Shown here: positions 16,589-24,202 of the stretch, piece after piece
Layout: every line of letters starts with the position of its first letter
Numbering within the stretch: position 1 is the first letter of the stretch
Origin: Faecimorpha stercoravium
GTDB taxonomy: Bacteria > Bacillota > Clostridia > Lachnospirales > Bianqueaceae
Length of the DNA stretch: 64,000 nt
Reading direction: 5' to 3'
NCBI GenBank assembly: GCA_018712555.1
Contig: DVGT01000074.1
Span: forward strand, 1 to 64,000
Notes under the pieces: generated by a model
What the model saw: only the letters and a program-made list of their open reading frames with translations
Told to the model about the DNA's origin: nothing
Database searches by the model: none
Translations under genes and position numbers: made by a program

Positions 16589-19024
16589 ATGGATAAAGAA
16601 CAGTTAAAGATTTTGATCAATGGGAAACTGATTCGGCATTTTGGCAAGGAATTTTCAAATGCGACCCGAAGTCAGATTTACCATGCTACCGCTTTGGTAG
16701 TGCGGGATTTTATGATGGATAATTGGGTTAAGACCCAAGAAAAAATTGAAAAACAAGATAGTAAACAGGTTTGTTATCTATCTATTGAGTTTTTGTTGGG
16801 ACGATCTCTGCGTAATAATGTTTTTAACCTGGGCATGATGGATGATTTTAACAAAGCGCTGGGAGACATGGGAACTAGTTTGGATGAACTGTATTATGAG
16901 GAAGAACAGGATGCGGCCTTAGGAAATGGTGGGCTTGGCCGTCTGGCCGCCTGCTATATGGATGCTCTGGCCAGCCTGGATTATCCGGCTACCGGTTATA
17001 GTATTCTTTATGAGTATGGTTTATTCAAACAGAAGATTGTGGATGGTCAGCAGATTGAACTGCCGGATCGATGGATGGATTCTGGATCCAGCTGGCTGGT
17101 TCCGAAGCCCAGTGAGACCATTGAGGTGCATTTTGGAGGCACGATCGAGGAAGTCTGGAAGGACGAGCAGATGCAGATCATTCATAAAGACTATGATCGA
17201 GTCCTGGCGATTCCCTATGATATGCTGATCAGCGGATATCAGGGAGAGACTGTCAATACGTTGAGACTGTGGCAGGCAAAGAGTCCCCAGCAGATCAATA
17301 TGACATTGTTTAATGAGGGAGACTATCTGCGGGCTACAGAGAATCAGGCCATGGCGGAAGTCATTTCCAAGATTCTGTACCCGGAAGACAAGCACTGGGA
17401 AGGAAAGTCCCTGCGTCTGAAACAGCAGTACTTCTTTGTGTCTGCCTCGGTGCAGGAGATTGTTCGCAAGCATATGGCTCGATATGGCCGATTGGATAAC
17501 CTGCCGGATCATGTGGTGATTCAGATTAACGATACGCATCCGGCCATGGTTATTCCGGAATTGATGCGTATCATGCTGGATGAAAACGGGCTGACTTGGG
17601 ATGCGGCCTGGAATATCACTTGCCGTACCGTTGCCTATACGAATCATACAGTGATGTCTGAAGCACTGGAACGCTGGCCAGAGTCTTTGTTTAAGCAGAT
17701 TCTGCCCAGACTGCATCAGATTGTTTTAGAGATCAATCGCCGTTTCTGCGATGATCTATGGAACTACTTCCCAGGCGACTGGGATCGCATTGCGGCGATG
17801 GCTATTGTTGCCTATGGAGAGATTCGTATGGCGAATCTTTCGATTGCAGGTTCTTTTTCTGTCAATGGCGTTTCGGCTCTGCATTCTCAGATTCTGCGTG
17901 ACGATGTGTTTCATGATTTTTATCTGGTGTCGCCGGAGAAGTTCCAGAATGTGACCAATGGTATTGCATACCGGCGTTGGGTCGGCCAAGGCAATGAAGG
18001 ACTGACTGCACTTTTGACCAAATATATCGGAGACGGGTTCCTGAAGGATGCTTCGCAGCTCTCTCAGTTCCGGCCATTCGCGGAAGATCCAGAAGTTCGT
18101 AAGGAATTTGATCGGGTAAAACGAGCCAATAAGGAGCGTTTGGCTGCGTATATCAAGGAGCATAACGGAATTGAAGTAGATTGCGATTCCCTGTTCGATG
18201 TGCAGGCGAAACGGCTGCATGAGTACAAGCGGCAGATGCTCAATGTTATGCATATCTTACGTCTGTATTTTGAAATCAAGGATAATCCCGCCCTCGATGT
18301 GATACCCCGCACTTTCATCTTTGGTGCAAAGGCTGCGCCGGGCTATTATGCCGCAAAGCAGATTATTCGATTGATTCATTCGGTAGCAGATATGGTCAAT
18401 CATGATCCAGAGGTCTCTAAGAAGATCAAGGTGGTGTTCTTAGAGGATTATAAGGTCACGGTAGCAGAAATCCTGATGCCGGCTGCCGACTTGTCAGAAC
18501 AGATTTCCATTGCTGGAAGGGAAGCTTCCGGTACAGGCAATATGAAGTTCATGATGAATGGCGCGTTGACGATTGGCACGATGGATGGTGCGAATGTGGA
18601 GATCTGTGAAGCGGTGGGAGAAGAGAATATGTTCCTCTTTGGCTTGCGGGCACAAGAAGTCAAAGAACTGCAAGACAAAGGATATAATCCGCTGTCCTAC
18701 TACCAGAACGATCCCTGGATCAGTCGGATTCTTAACGCGATGCAGGTGGGCATTGGCCGTAGCGGCGGAGCGTGTGTATCGTATCCGGATATCGTAAACG
18801 GTTTGATTTTGGGGAATGATCACACGGTACCGGATCCGTATATGGTTCTGGCTGATTTCGAAGACTATTGCCGTGCTCATCAAGAAGCAGATCAACTGTT
18901 CCGCAATAAGGATGAGTGGAATCGAAAAGCGATGATCAATGTGGCGAATTCCGCTATGTTCGCGGCAGACCGTTCTATTGAGGATTATAATGAGAAAATT
19001 TGGCATCTAAAGAGGCTTCTCTGA
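16589..19024 (+). CDS. glgP: Glycogen/starch/alpha-glucan phosphorylase (GT35)
   Basis: The enzyme releases glucose 1-phosphate from glycogen with phosphate and pyridoxal phosphate. Family motifs include CYLSIEFLLGRSL, GNGGLGRLAACYMDALA, and the cofactor segment EASGTGNMKFMMNGALTIGT whose Lys (about residue 653) binds PLP. Its length of about 811 residues is full. The ATG at 16589 sits 5 bp after AAGGAG; a GTG at 16565 would add eight residues without a ribosome site. It forms one unit with glgA. No glgB or debranching enzyme lies in the cluster. Confidence 0.95.
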   Translation: MDKEQLKILINGKLIRHFGKEFSNATRSQIYHATALVVRDFMMDNWVKTQEKIEKQDSKQVCYLSIEFLLGRSLRNNVFNLGMMDDFNKALGDMGTSLDELYYEEEQDAALGNGGLGRLAACYMDALASLDYPATGYSILYEYGLFKQKIVDGQQIELPDRWMDSGSSWLVPKPSETIEVHFGGTIEEVWKDEQMQIIHKDYDRVLAIPYDMLISGYQGETVNTLRLWQAKSPQQINMTLFNEGDYLRATENQAMAEVISKILYPEDKHWEGKSLRLKQQYFFVSASVQEIVRKHMARYGRLDNLPDHVVIQINDTHPAMVIPELMRIMLDENGLTWDAAWNITCRTVAYTNHTVMSEALERWPESLFKQILPRLHQIVLEINRRFCDDLWNYFPGDWDRIAAMAIVAYGEIRMANLSIAGSFSVNGVSALHSQILRDDVFHDFYLVSPEKFQNVTNGIAYRRWVGQGNEGLTALLTKYIGDGFLKDASQLSQFRPFAEDPEVRKEFDRVKRANKERLAAYIKEHNGIEVDCDSLFDVQAKRLHEYKRQMLNVMHILRLYFEIKDNPALDVIPRTFIFGAKAAPGYYAAKQIIRLIHSVADMVNHDPEVSKKIKVVFLEDYKVTVAEILMPAADLSEQISIAGREASGTGNMKFMMNGALTIGTMDGANVEICEAVGEENMFLFGLRAQEVKELQDKGYNPLSYYQNDPWISRILNAMQVGIGRSGGACVSYPDIVNGLILGNDHTVPDPYMVLADFEDYCRAHQEADQLFRNKDEWNRKAMINVANSAMFAADRSIEDYNEKIWHLKRLL

Positions 19025-19030
19025 TCCGAT

Positions 19031-19060
19031 GCATGAAAATGGTGACTTCGGCTTAAACTA
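19031..19060 (+). promoter_or_regulatory. Possible sigma-G-like promoter of pdaA
   Basis: GCATG at 19031-19035 fits the -35 pattern GHATR. After 18 bp, TAAACTA (19054-19060) matches the -10 pattern CATNHTA at five of seven positions. pdaA is a forespore (sigma-G) gene in Bacillus, which gives the match some weight, but the -10 is imperfect. Confidence 0.3.
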
Positions 19061-19098
19061 CATCTATTCCGTATAGAAAGAATGGGAGGCGTTTAAGC

Positions 19099-19935
19099 AT
19101 GAAGTCATCCATTTTGTTATGTATGCTGATTGTATGTCTTTTTTTCTCAGGTTGTACTCACGAAAAGCTAGAACCGGAGTATAGCCAGGAAGAGACGTTG
19201 ATCGAAGGTAATTCTGTATCTTCTGTGAATGTCCTGGCGATGGCAGAACTGCAATCTTTGGATGATACCCAGGTTATCTGGGGACCTGGACGGGAGGTGG
19301 ACGACCAAAATCGTCCTACCGCCTGCGTCAAGCTCCAGGAAGAATATGGAAAGTATGATGCGGTCTTTCTCACACAAGAACAGGGGATCTGTCTCACATT
19401 CGATGAAGGATATGAGGCGGGATATACGGCGGGCATTCTGGATACGCTACAGGAAGAAGGCGTCTCCGCCGTCTTTTTTGTGACGCTGGATTATGCAAAG
19501 AAAGAACCGGCATTGATTCAGCGTATGATTGATGAAGGACATACGATAGGAAATCATACCGCATATCATCCGAATATGACACAGATCTCTCTGGAAAAAG
19601 CAGCAGAGAATATACAGGTATTACATGACTATGTTTATCAGAAGTTTCAATATGAGATGCGGCTTCTTCGTAATCCCGAAGGCGCATTTAGCGAGCAAAC
19701 ACTTGCGTTGGCGCAAAACATGGGGTACCGTTCTGTGCTTTGGAGTTTTGCTTATAATGATTGGAATACAGATCAACAGCCTAGTGCGGAAGATGCGCTG
19801 CAGAGATTGACAAATGCGCTGCATCCCGGTGCGGTGTATCTGCTGCATGCAGTAAGCAAAACAAATCATGATATTTTGGGAGAATGGATACGGGAAGCCA
19901 AGGCAGAGGGATACAGCTTTATAACAATGGGTTGA
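19099..19935 (+). CDS. pdaA: PdaA-type muramic delta-lactam de-N-acetylase (polysaccharide deacetylase)
   Basis: In spore formers PdaA removes the acetyl group from peptide-free MurNAc so that muramic delta-lactam can form in the cortex, a structure needed for germination. The protein has a lipobox FSGC (Cys19), then a NodB domain of the PdaA subtype. That subtype shows LTFDEGYEAGYT in place of TFDDGP, FFVT, EGHTIGNHTAYHPNM, the RNPEGAFSE segment, LWSFAYNDWN and HPGAVYLLHAVS. Bacillus PdaA has FDNGYENGYT and RPPRGVFSE at these places, so the assignment is by subtype motifs. The second acid of the metal motif is Glu here. Length 278. A 386-residue unknown gene follows 9 bp later. Confidence 0.82.
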   Translation: MKSSILLCMLIVCLFFSGCTHEKLEPEYSQEETLIEGNSVSSVNVLAMAELQSLDDTQVIWGPGREVDDQNRPTACVKLQEEYGKYDAVFLTQEQGICLTFDEGYEAGYTAGILDTLQEEGVSAVFFVTLDYAKKEPALIQRMIDEGHTIGNHTAYHPNMTQISLEKAAENIQVLHDYVYQKFQYEMRLLRNPEGAFSEQTLALAQNMGYRSVLWSFAYNDWNTDQQPSAEDALQRLTNALHPGAVYLLHAVSKTNHDILGEWIREAKAEGYSFITMG

Positions 19936-19944
19936 GGAAAAATC

Positions 19945-21105
19945 ATGGAAAAAGAAATATATGCTATGTTAAAAGCGCAGATTCACCCGGATCAGATTCT
20001 GGACGATATCGCAGAAATGTTTTATTCTGCGATCACCGCAGAGCGACATCTATATCCGAAATTAATGAACAGATTGGCTCATTATAATAGTTTTCAGCAG
20101 TTGATTGACGCCTTCGATAGGGAAGGGACGGATGAGGAGATCCTTATTTTCGGAGATGTCCTGGATATGATCGAACAGGAACTGGATGACACCTTTGATG
20201 AAGGTGAGGATCGTGTGAAAGAACAACTGATGCAGGAACCCATGGCGAGTGCCGTATTGGATAATTTTAGGAAACGAAATGTCCTTATGGTCCAGCAAAA
20301 ACTTCAGGCAGATCAGATTGAGCAGATGTATGTCACAGCCTTTCGTCAGTATGATCGCCTGAAGGAGGGGCTGGAAGAAAGAATTTTGGCGCTATCTCCA
20401 TTAAAAGCCTATTACCGTGGAGAAGTCATTTGGCAAAAGATTCGAAAAGAGCAGAATATTTTGATGGATGACAATGAGATGGTAGAGGCTTTTCAGAAAT
20501 TTTGGAACCAGAAAGAACTCGAAGATCTTCTATGTCTGAAATATTATCAGGTGATTCAGTTCGGACGCCATTATGAGGTGGAAGAGTATGAAGAGGTGGA
20601 GGAGACGGATCCGGAAGAGGATGACGAGTCCACAGAGTCGTTCTTTGTGCAAAGAATGCCAGAGATACTGACAGAAGCCGGTGATATGCGAGAACAATCA
20701 TTTGAGTATGTCTGTGAACTCTATGACCAGTATACGGGCCGCAGAATCTATTCCGCAGAAGAGGGGGGCGAGGCGTATTGGGTCGTATACGGAGACGAGT
20801 TCGAAGATCTAATCTATCAGGTGATTTTGCGTACATTGCAGCAGACACTGGAACAGCTTCAGAAGGAAGAACCGCAGAAATTAGAAAATTTCGCCGCGCA
20901 ATATGGGATTCCTACTTCTTCGCTTCTTGATGGCGAACTGTATTTAGAGAGAGCCCACGAATTTGGTTATTACTGCCATTCCTTATTTGACAAATGCCTG
21001 TATGATTTTGGAGATCGCAAGGCGGAAGAGGTTTTCGAGGTTGGAAAAACTTTGGAAGCGGATGAGAACCGTAAATTAGAAGCGCTCAGCGGGGATTTGT
21101 CCTAA
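19945..21105 (+). CDS. Acidic protein of unknown function, probably co-transcribed with pdaA
   Basis: I do not recognise this 386-residue cytoplasmic protein. It has no signal peptide or membrane segment. It is strongly acidic, with a Glu/Asp-rich stretch around residues 210-235 (YEEVEETDPEEDDEST). The rest looks mostly helical and rich in Gln, Leu and Tyr. An HPDQILDDIAEMFYSAIT segment opens the protein. The ATG follows TTGAGG 9 bp after pdaA, so the two genes are likely translated from one mRNA. This could place it in sporulation or envelope biology, but that is inferred from position only. It ends 110 bp before the kdgK start, with the kdgK promoter between. Confidence 0.6.
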   Translation: MEKEIYAMLKAQIHPDQILDDIAEMFYSAITAERHLYPKLMNRLAHYNSFQQLIDAFDREGTDEEILIFGDVLDMIEQELDDTFDEGEDRVKEQLMQEPMASAVLDNFRKRNVLMVQQKLQADQIEQMYVTAFRQYDRLKEGLEERILALSPLKAYYRGEVIWQKIRKEQNILMDDNEMVEAFQKFWNQKELEDLLCLKYYQVIQFGRHYEVEEYEEVEETDPEEDDESTESFFVQRMPEILTEAGDMREQSFEYVCELYDQYTGRRIYSAEEGGEAYWVVYGDEFEDLIYQVILRTLQQTLEQLQKEEPQKLENFAAQYGIPTSSLLDGELYLERAHEFGYYCHSLFDKCLYDFGDRKAEEVFEVGKTLEADENRKLEALSGDLS

Positions 21106-21121
21106 AAATTTAGAAAAGCAC

Positions 21122-21150
21122 TTGCATAAATCTAAAAAGAATAGTATACT
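21122..21150 (+). promoter_or_regulatory. Promoter of the KDG kinase gene
   Basis: TTGCAT at 21122-21127, 17 bp, TATACT at 21145-21150. Confidence 0.8.
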
Positions 21151-21224
21151 AAGAACAAAAGCGCACAATCTGTGCGTCCCGGTGTTCGTACCGGAAAATT
21201 TTTTGATGTGAAAGGATGAGTCCC

Positions 21225-22256
21225 ATGTCTAAGAAAGTCATTACCTTTGGCGAAATTATGATTCGTCTGCAGACCCCGGGCTTCCAGCGCTTCATCCAGG
21301 CAGACAGCCTGGAGATGGTTTTTGGCGGTGGAGAAGCCAACGTTGCCGTTTCCTTGGCAAACTATGGAATGGAGCCCTATTTTGTAACCAAGTTACCGAA
21401 GAACCCGATGGGAGATGCTTGTATCGCTTCCCTTCGTAAATACGGTGTGAATACTTCCTACATAGCCAGAGGCGGCGAGAGAATGGGTATCTACTTTGTG
21501 GAGAAGGGCGCTTCTCAGCGTGCTTCCAACGTAGTATATGACCGTGCGCATGCTTCTATCGCTACTGCAGAGGCTGCTGATTTTGATTGGGAGAAGATCT
21601 TCGATGGAGCAGAGTGGTTCCATTTCACCGGTATTACGCCGGCGCTGTCCGATGCTTGTGCTGAGCTTTCTCTGGCTGCCTGCAAGGCTGCTAAGGCTGC
21701 TGGCGTTCAGATCAGCTGTGACCTGAACTTCCGTAAGAAGTTGTGGACAAGCGAGAAGGCAAGCCAGGTGATGGGTGAGCTGGTGAAGTATGTAGACGTT
21801 CTGATTGCGAACGAAGAGGATGCTGAGAAGGTTTTCGGCATCAAGGCTGCTGATTCCAATATCACAGGCGGCGAGCTGAGCGACGAGGGTTATAAGGATG
21901 TTGCTCGTCAGCTGGTAGATCGTTTTGGCTGCAAGAAGATTGCGATTACTCTGCGTGAGAGCATTTCTGCTTCTGTCAACAACTGGGCTGCTATGATGTA
22001 CGATGCAGAGAAGAAGGAATTCTATAAGTCCAAGAAGTACACGATGAATATCGTCGATCGTGTAGGCGGCGGTGACAGCTTCGGCGGCGGCCTGATCTAT
22101 GCGCTGCTTTCTGGTTATGACAATCAGTCCGTTATCGAGTTCGCTACGGCGGCTTCCTGCTTGAAGCATACGATTGAGGGTGACTTCAACCTGGTAAGCG
22201 TTGCAGAGGTAGAGAACCTGATGAAGGGTGACGGTTCTGGACGTGTACAGCGTTAA
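21225..22256 (+). CDS. kdgK: PfkB-family sugar kinase, probable 2-keto-3-deoxygluconate kinase
   Basis: The protein is a ribokinase/PfkB carbohydrate kinase. It has FGEIMIRLQTPG at the N-terminus, the glycine-rich VFGGGEANVAVSLANYG, ISCDLNFRKKLW, LIANEEDAEKVFG, and the C-terminal anion-hole/catalytic motif DRVGGGDSFGGGL with the base Asp. The opening and the DLNFRKKLW segment are those of KDG kinases, which phosphorylate 2-keto-3-deoxygluconate in hexuronate breakdown. The uronate isomerase gene at 62466 supports this. The ATG at 21225 follows AAAGGA by 8 bp. Codon use is strongly biased (GCT, CGT, AAG), suggesting high expression. Exact substrate is inferred. Confidence 0.8.
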   Translation: MSKKVITFGEIMIRLQTPGFQRFIQADSLEMVFGGGEANVAVSLANYGMEPYFVTKLPKNPMGDACIASLRKYGVNTSYIARGGERMGIYFVEKGASQRASNVVYDRAHASIATAEAADFDWEKIFDGAEWFHFTGITPALSDACAELSLAACKAAKAAGVQISCDLNFRKKLWTSEKASQVMGELVKYVDVLIANEEDAEKVFGIKAADSNITGGELSDEGYKDVARQLVDRFGCKKIAITLRESISASVNNWAAMMYDAEKKEFYKSKKYTMNIVDRVGGGDSFGGGLIYALLSGYDNQSVIEFATAASCLKHTIEGDFNLVSVAEVENLMKGDGSGRVQR

Positions 22257-22282
22257 TCGAGAGCATATAGCAAGACAAGAGG

Positions 22283-22312
22283 GGACGTTCTTGAGAAAGG
22301 ATGTCCTCTTTT
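22283..22312 (+). terminator. Terminator of kdgK
   Basis: GGACGTTCTT (22283-22292) pairs fully, with G-U pairs, with AAGGATGTCC (22297-22306) and runs into TCTTTTCTCGTTTT. Confidence 0.75.
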
Positions 22313-22354
22313 CTCGTTTTGCGGAAGCGTTGGAGAAGCAAGGATGAAGAGGAA

Positions 22355-23467
22355 GTGCGAGGGATACATAAAAAATCGATTTTGTGGGGGCTACTGCTGC
22401 CGGCGATCCTGGGGCTTTTGCTGTATGGACTCCGTATGATTCCCTGGGTGGCGGAGTATGTATTTGCCAGAGGCATTACACGGTGGCTCACAAATCTCTT
22501 GACATGGTTGACCAACCTGGCTCCGTTTTCCGTTGCGGAGTGGATTCTTTATCTCATTCCCGCAGGGATGCTTTTCAGTCTGATTTATTGTGTTATGCAT
22601 GGTGGTTTCCGCCATCTTTTTCATTGGATCTGCGGAGTACTTGCCATTCTTCTATGGGGAATTTGTCTGTTTGAGGTCTTATTTGTAATACAGTTCGGCA
22701 GAATCCGTCTGGAGGATCAACTGGGATATGAGACAGGTCATATTACCGCGGAAGAACTCTATGAAAGTGCGGTACAAATGAGAGATCTTGCAGTGCAGCT
22801 CTCGCCGCAGATTACATACACGGAAGAGGGGTATTCTGTGTGGGAAGAAGAGCAGACTCTGCAAGACAGTAATATGGCGATTCTTGCCTATTCCGCCCAA
22901 AGGAATTTTGAGGATGTCAACCGTACACTGGGATTGAGTCTGTCTACAAATTCTGTGCGGCCGAAAGCGATTTTTGCATCGGAACCCTTTTCCTATACGG
23001 GTATTCTGGGAATCTATATTCCATTTACGGGTGAGGCCAATCTCAATGTGGCTGCCCCTTCTTTTGTCGTAGCGGTCTCGGCCGCCCATGAACAGATGCA
23101 TCAGAAAGGATATTCCCGAGAAGATGAGGCCAACTTTCTGTCCATACAGACATGCCTGTCGGACAAGCATGTCTACATGCGGTACAGTGGCGCCTTATAC
23201 GCTTTTCGTTATCTTTATAATGCATTATACCGCGTGGATCGGCAGTTGTATACCCAGCTTCTGCAAGAGACGCCTACACAGCTCTTGCAAGAACTACGAT
23301 ACTATAATGAATGGATTCTTGCCCATGAAAACCAGGTGACCTCCATTACACAGCAGGTCAATAATACATATTTAAAGGTTTCTGGCGGAGAAGGAACGGT
23401 CAGCTATAGTCAAGTCGTACAGCTTCTCGTGGGGGCATATCGGCAGCAGAATCTCCCGGAGGTATAG
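22355..23467 (+). CDS. DUF3810 membrane protein with HExxH metalloprotease motif
   Basis: Three hydrophobic segments fill roughly the first 110 residues (SILWGLLLPAILGLLLYGL, an amphipathic stretch, WILYLIPAGMLFSLIYC, WICGVLAILLWGICLFEV). They are followed by an extracytoplasmic part with AAHEQMHQKGYSREDEANF. HEQMH is a zinc-binding HExxH and the E of DEANF could be the third ligand, as in gluzincins. This is the layout of DUF3810 proteins, whose substrate is unknown. The frame extends up to an ATG at 22301, but that ATG lies within the kdgK terminator. The GTG at 22355 after AAGAGGAA is a more likely start, though not certain. It is followed 1 bp later by a DUF1294 gene. Confidence 0.75.
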   Translation: MRGIHKKSILWGLLLPAILGLLLYGLRMIPWVAEYVFARGITRWLTNLLTWLTNLAPFSVAEWILYLIPAGMLFSLIYCVMHGGFRHLFHWICGVLAILLWGICLFEVLFVIQFGRIRLEDQLGYETGHITAEELYESAVQMRDLAVQLSPQITYTEEGYSVWEEEQTLQDSNMAILAYSAQRNFEDVNRTLGLSLSTNSVRPKAIFASEPFSYTGILGIYIPFTGEANLNVAAPSFVVAVSAAHEQMHQKGYSREDEANFLSIQTCLSDKHVYMRYSGALYAFRYLYNALYRVDRQLYTQLLQETPTQLLQELRYYNEWILAHENQVTSITQQVNNTYLKVSGGEGTVSYSQVVQLLVGAYRQQNLPEV

Positions 23468-23468
23468 C

Positions 23469-23738
23469 ATGATTATTTTATTGGAGGGCTACTTGTGCAT
23501 CATCAATGTACTTGCTTTTGCATTATATGGGATAGATAAACGTCGAGCACGAACACATCATTGGCGTATTCCGGAGAGACGGCTGTTGAGTATTGCATGG
23601 CTAGGCGGAGCTTTGGGAGCACTTTTGGGCATGGGGATCTTTCATCATAAAACCAAACACACGGTTTTTCGGATCTGTATTCCGTTGGCATTGGTATGCT
23701 GGATTCTGGGAATGAGCGTGTTGCTGCCATTATTGTAA
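23469..23738 (+). CDS. DUF1294 small membrane protein
   Basis: This 89-residue protein has two to three hydrophobic segments and the DUF1294 pattern: ALYGIDKRRA, RIPERRLLSIAWLGGALGA, GMGIFHHKTKH and F....P.A. The family is widespread in Firmicutes and its function is unknown. It starts 1 bp after the DUF3810 gene and is clearly co-transcribed with it. Confidence 0.88.
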   Translation: MIILLEGYLCIINVLAFALYGIDKRRARTHHWRIPERRLLSIAWLGGALGALLGMGIFHHKTKHTVFRICIPLALVCWILGMSVLLPLL

Positions 23739-23754
23739 AAAAGAAAAATAATGC

Positions 23755-23783
23755 TTGCATTCGACACATCCGTATGATATAAT
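23755..23783 (+). promoter_or_regulatory. Promoter of rpmE
   Basis: TTGCAT at 23755-23760, 17 bp, TATAAT at 23778-23783. It shows that the in-frame start at 23755 is not used and that L31 begins at 23854. Confidence 0.85.
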
Positions 23784-23796
23784 ACGTACGTTGTCA

Positions 23797-23827
23797 CGTG
23801 GCCATTGGTCGGAAATCAATGTCCATG
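23797..23827 (+). promoter_or_regulatory. Candidate L31 autoregulatory leader hairpin
   Basis: In the 60-nt leader of rpmE, 23797-23807 pairs with 23817-23827 with one mismatch, around the loop GTCGGAAAT. L31 leaders in Firmicutes commonly carry a small structure bound by L31 itself. I infer the role from position and shape, not from a consensus match. Confidence 0.45.
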
Positions 23828-23853
23828 AATCCATAAGAAAGAGGCGTTATACG

Positions 23854-24060
23854 ATGCAGAAGGATATTCAACCAAAGTATTATCAGGCAACCGTACGCTG
23901 CAACTGCGGCAATACCTTTACCTGTGGATCTACCACACCAGAAATCCGTGTAGAGGTTTGTTCAAAGTGCCATCCGTTCTATACCGGGACTCAGAAGGCT
24001 ATGGCAGCTCGAGGCCGTATTGATAAGTTCAATCGTAAGTATGGTATCAACCAGAAGTAG
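23854..24060 (+). CDS. rpmE: 50S ribosomal protein L31 (zinc-binding C+ form)
   Basis: This 68-residue protein of the large ribosomal subunit lies at the bridge to the small subunit. It has the zinc ligands of the C+ type: CNCG near residue 16 and CSKCHPFYTGTQK near residue 37. ARGRIDKFNRKYG closes the protein. The ATG follows AAGAAAGAGGCG. The C+ form needs zinc and is usually replaced by a C- paralogue under zinc starvation; no such paralogue is in this window. Order rpmE - DUF1385 - prmC - prfA is conserved in Clostridia. Confidence 0.97.
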   Translation: MQKDIQPKYYQATVRCNCGNTFTCGSTTPEIRVEVCSKCHPFYTGTQKAMAARGRIDKFNRKYGINQK

Positions 24061-24069
24061 TTTGCGTGC

Positions 24070-24102
24070 AAAAGGAGGCCTTTTTCATAAGGTCTCCTTT
24101 TT
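24070..24102 (+). terminator. Terminator of rpmE
   Basis: AAAAGGAGGCCTT (24070-24082) pairs with AAGGTCTCCTTTT (24089-24101), one G-U pair, with the T-run built into the second arm. Confidence 0.85.
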
Positions 24103-24202
24103 GCCGTGTTCTGGGGAATTAAGGATGTTGGCATTCGCAGAGCCGGCTATGAAAATTGTTTCATGGACCGGTTTTTTTATTATAAAAATAACAGGAGGAT
24201 TT

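Noticed and set aside
21393..22169. 258-codon open frame antisense to kdgK
   Set aside because: The kdgK gene has strong codon bias that leaves the opposite strand open; no independent evidence.
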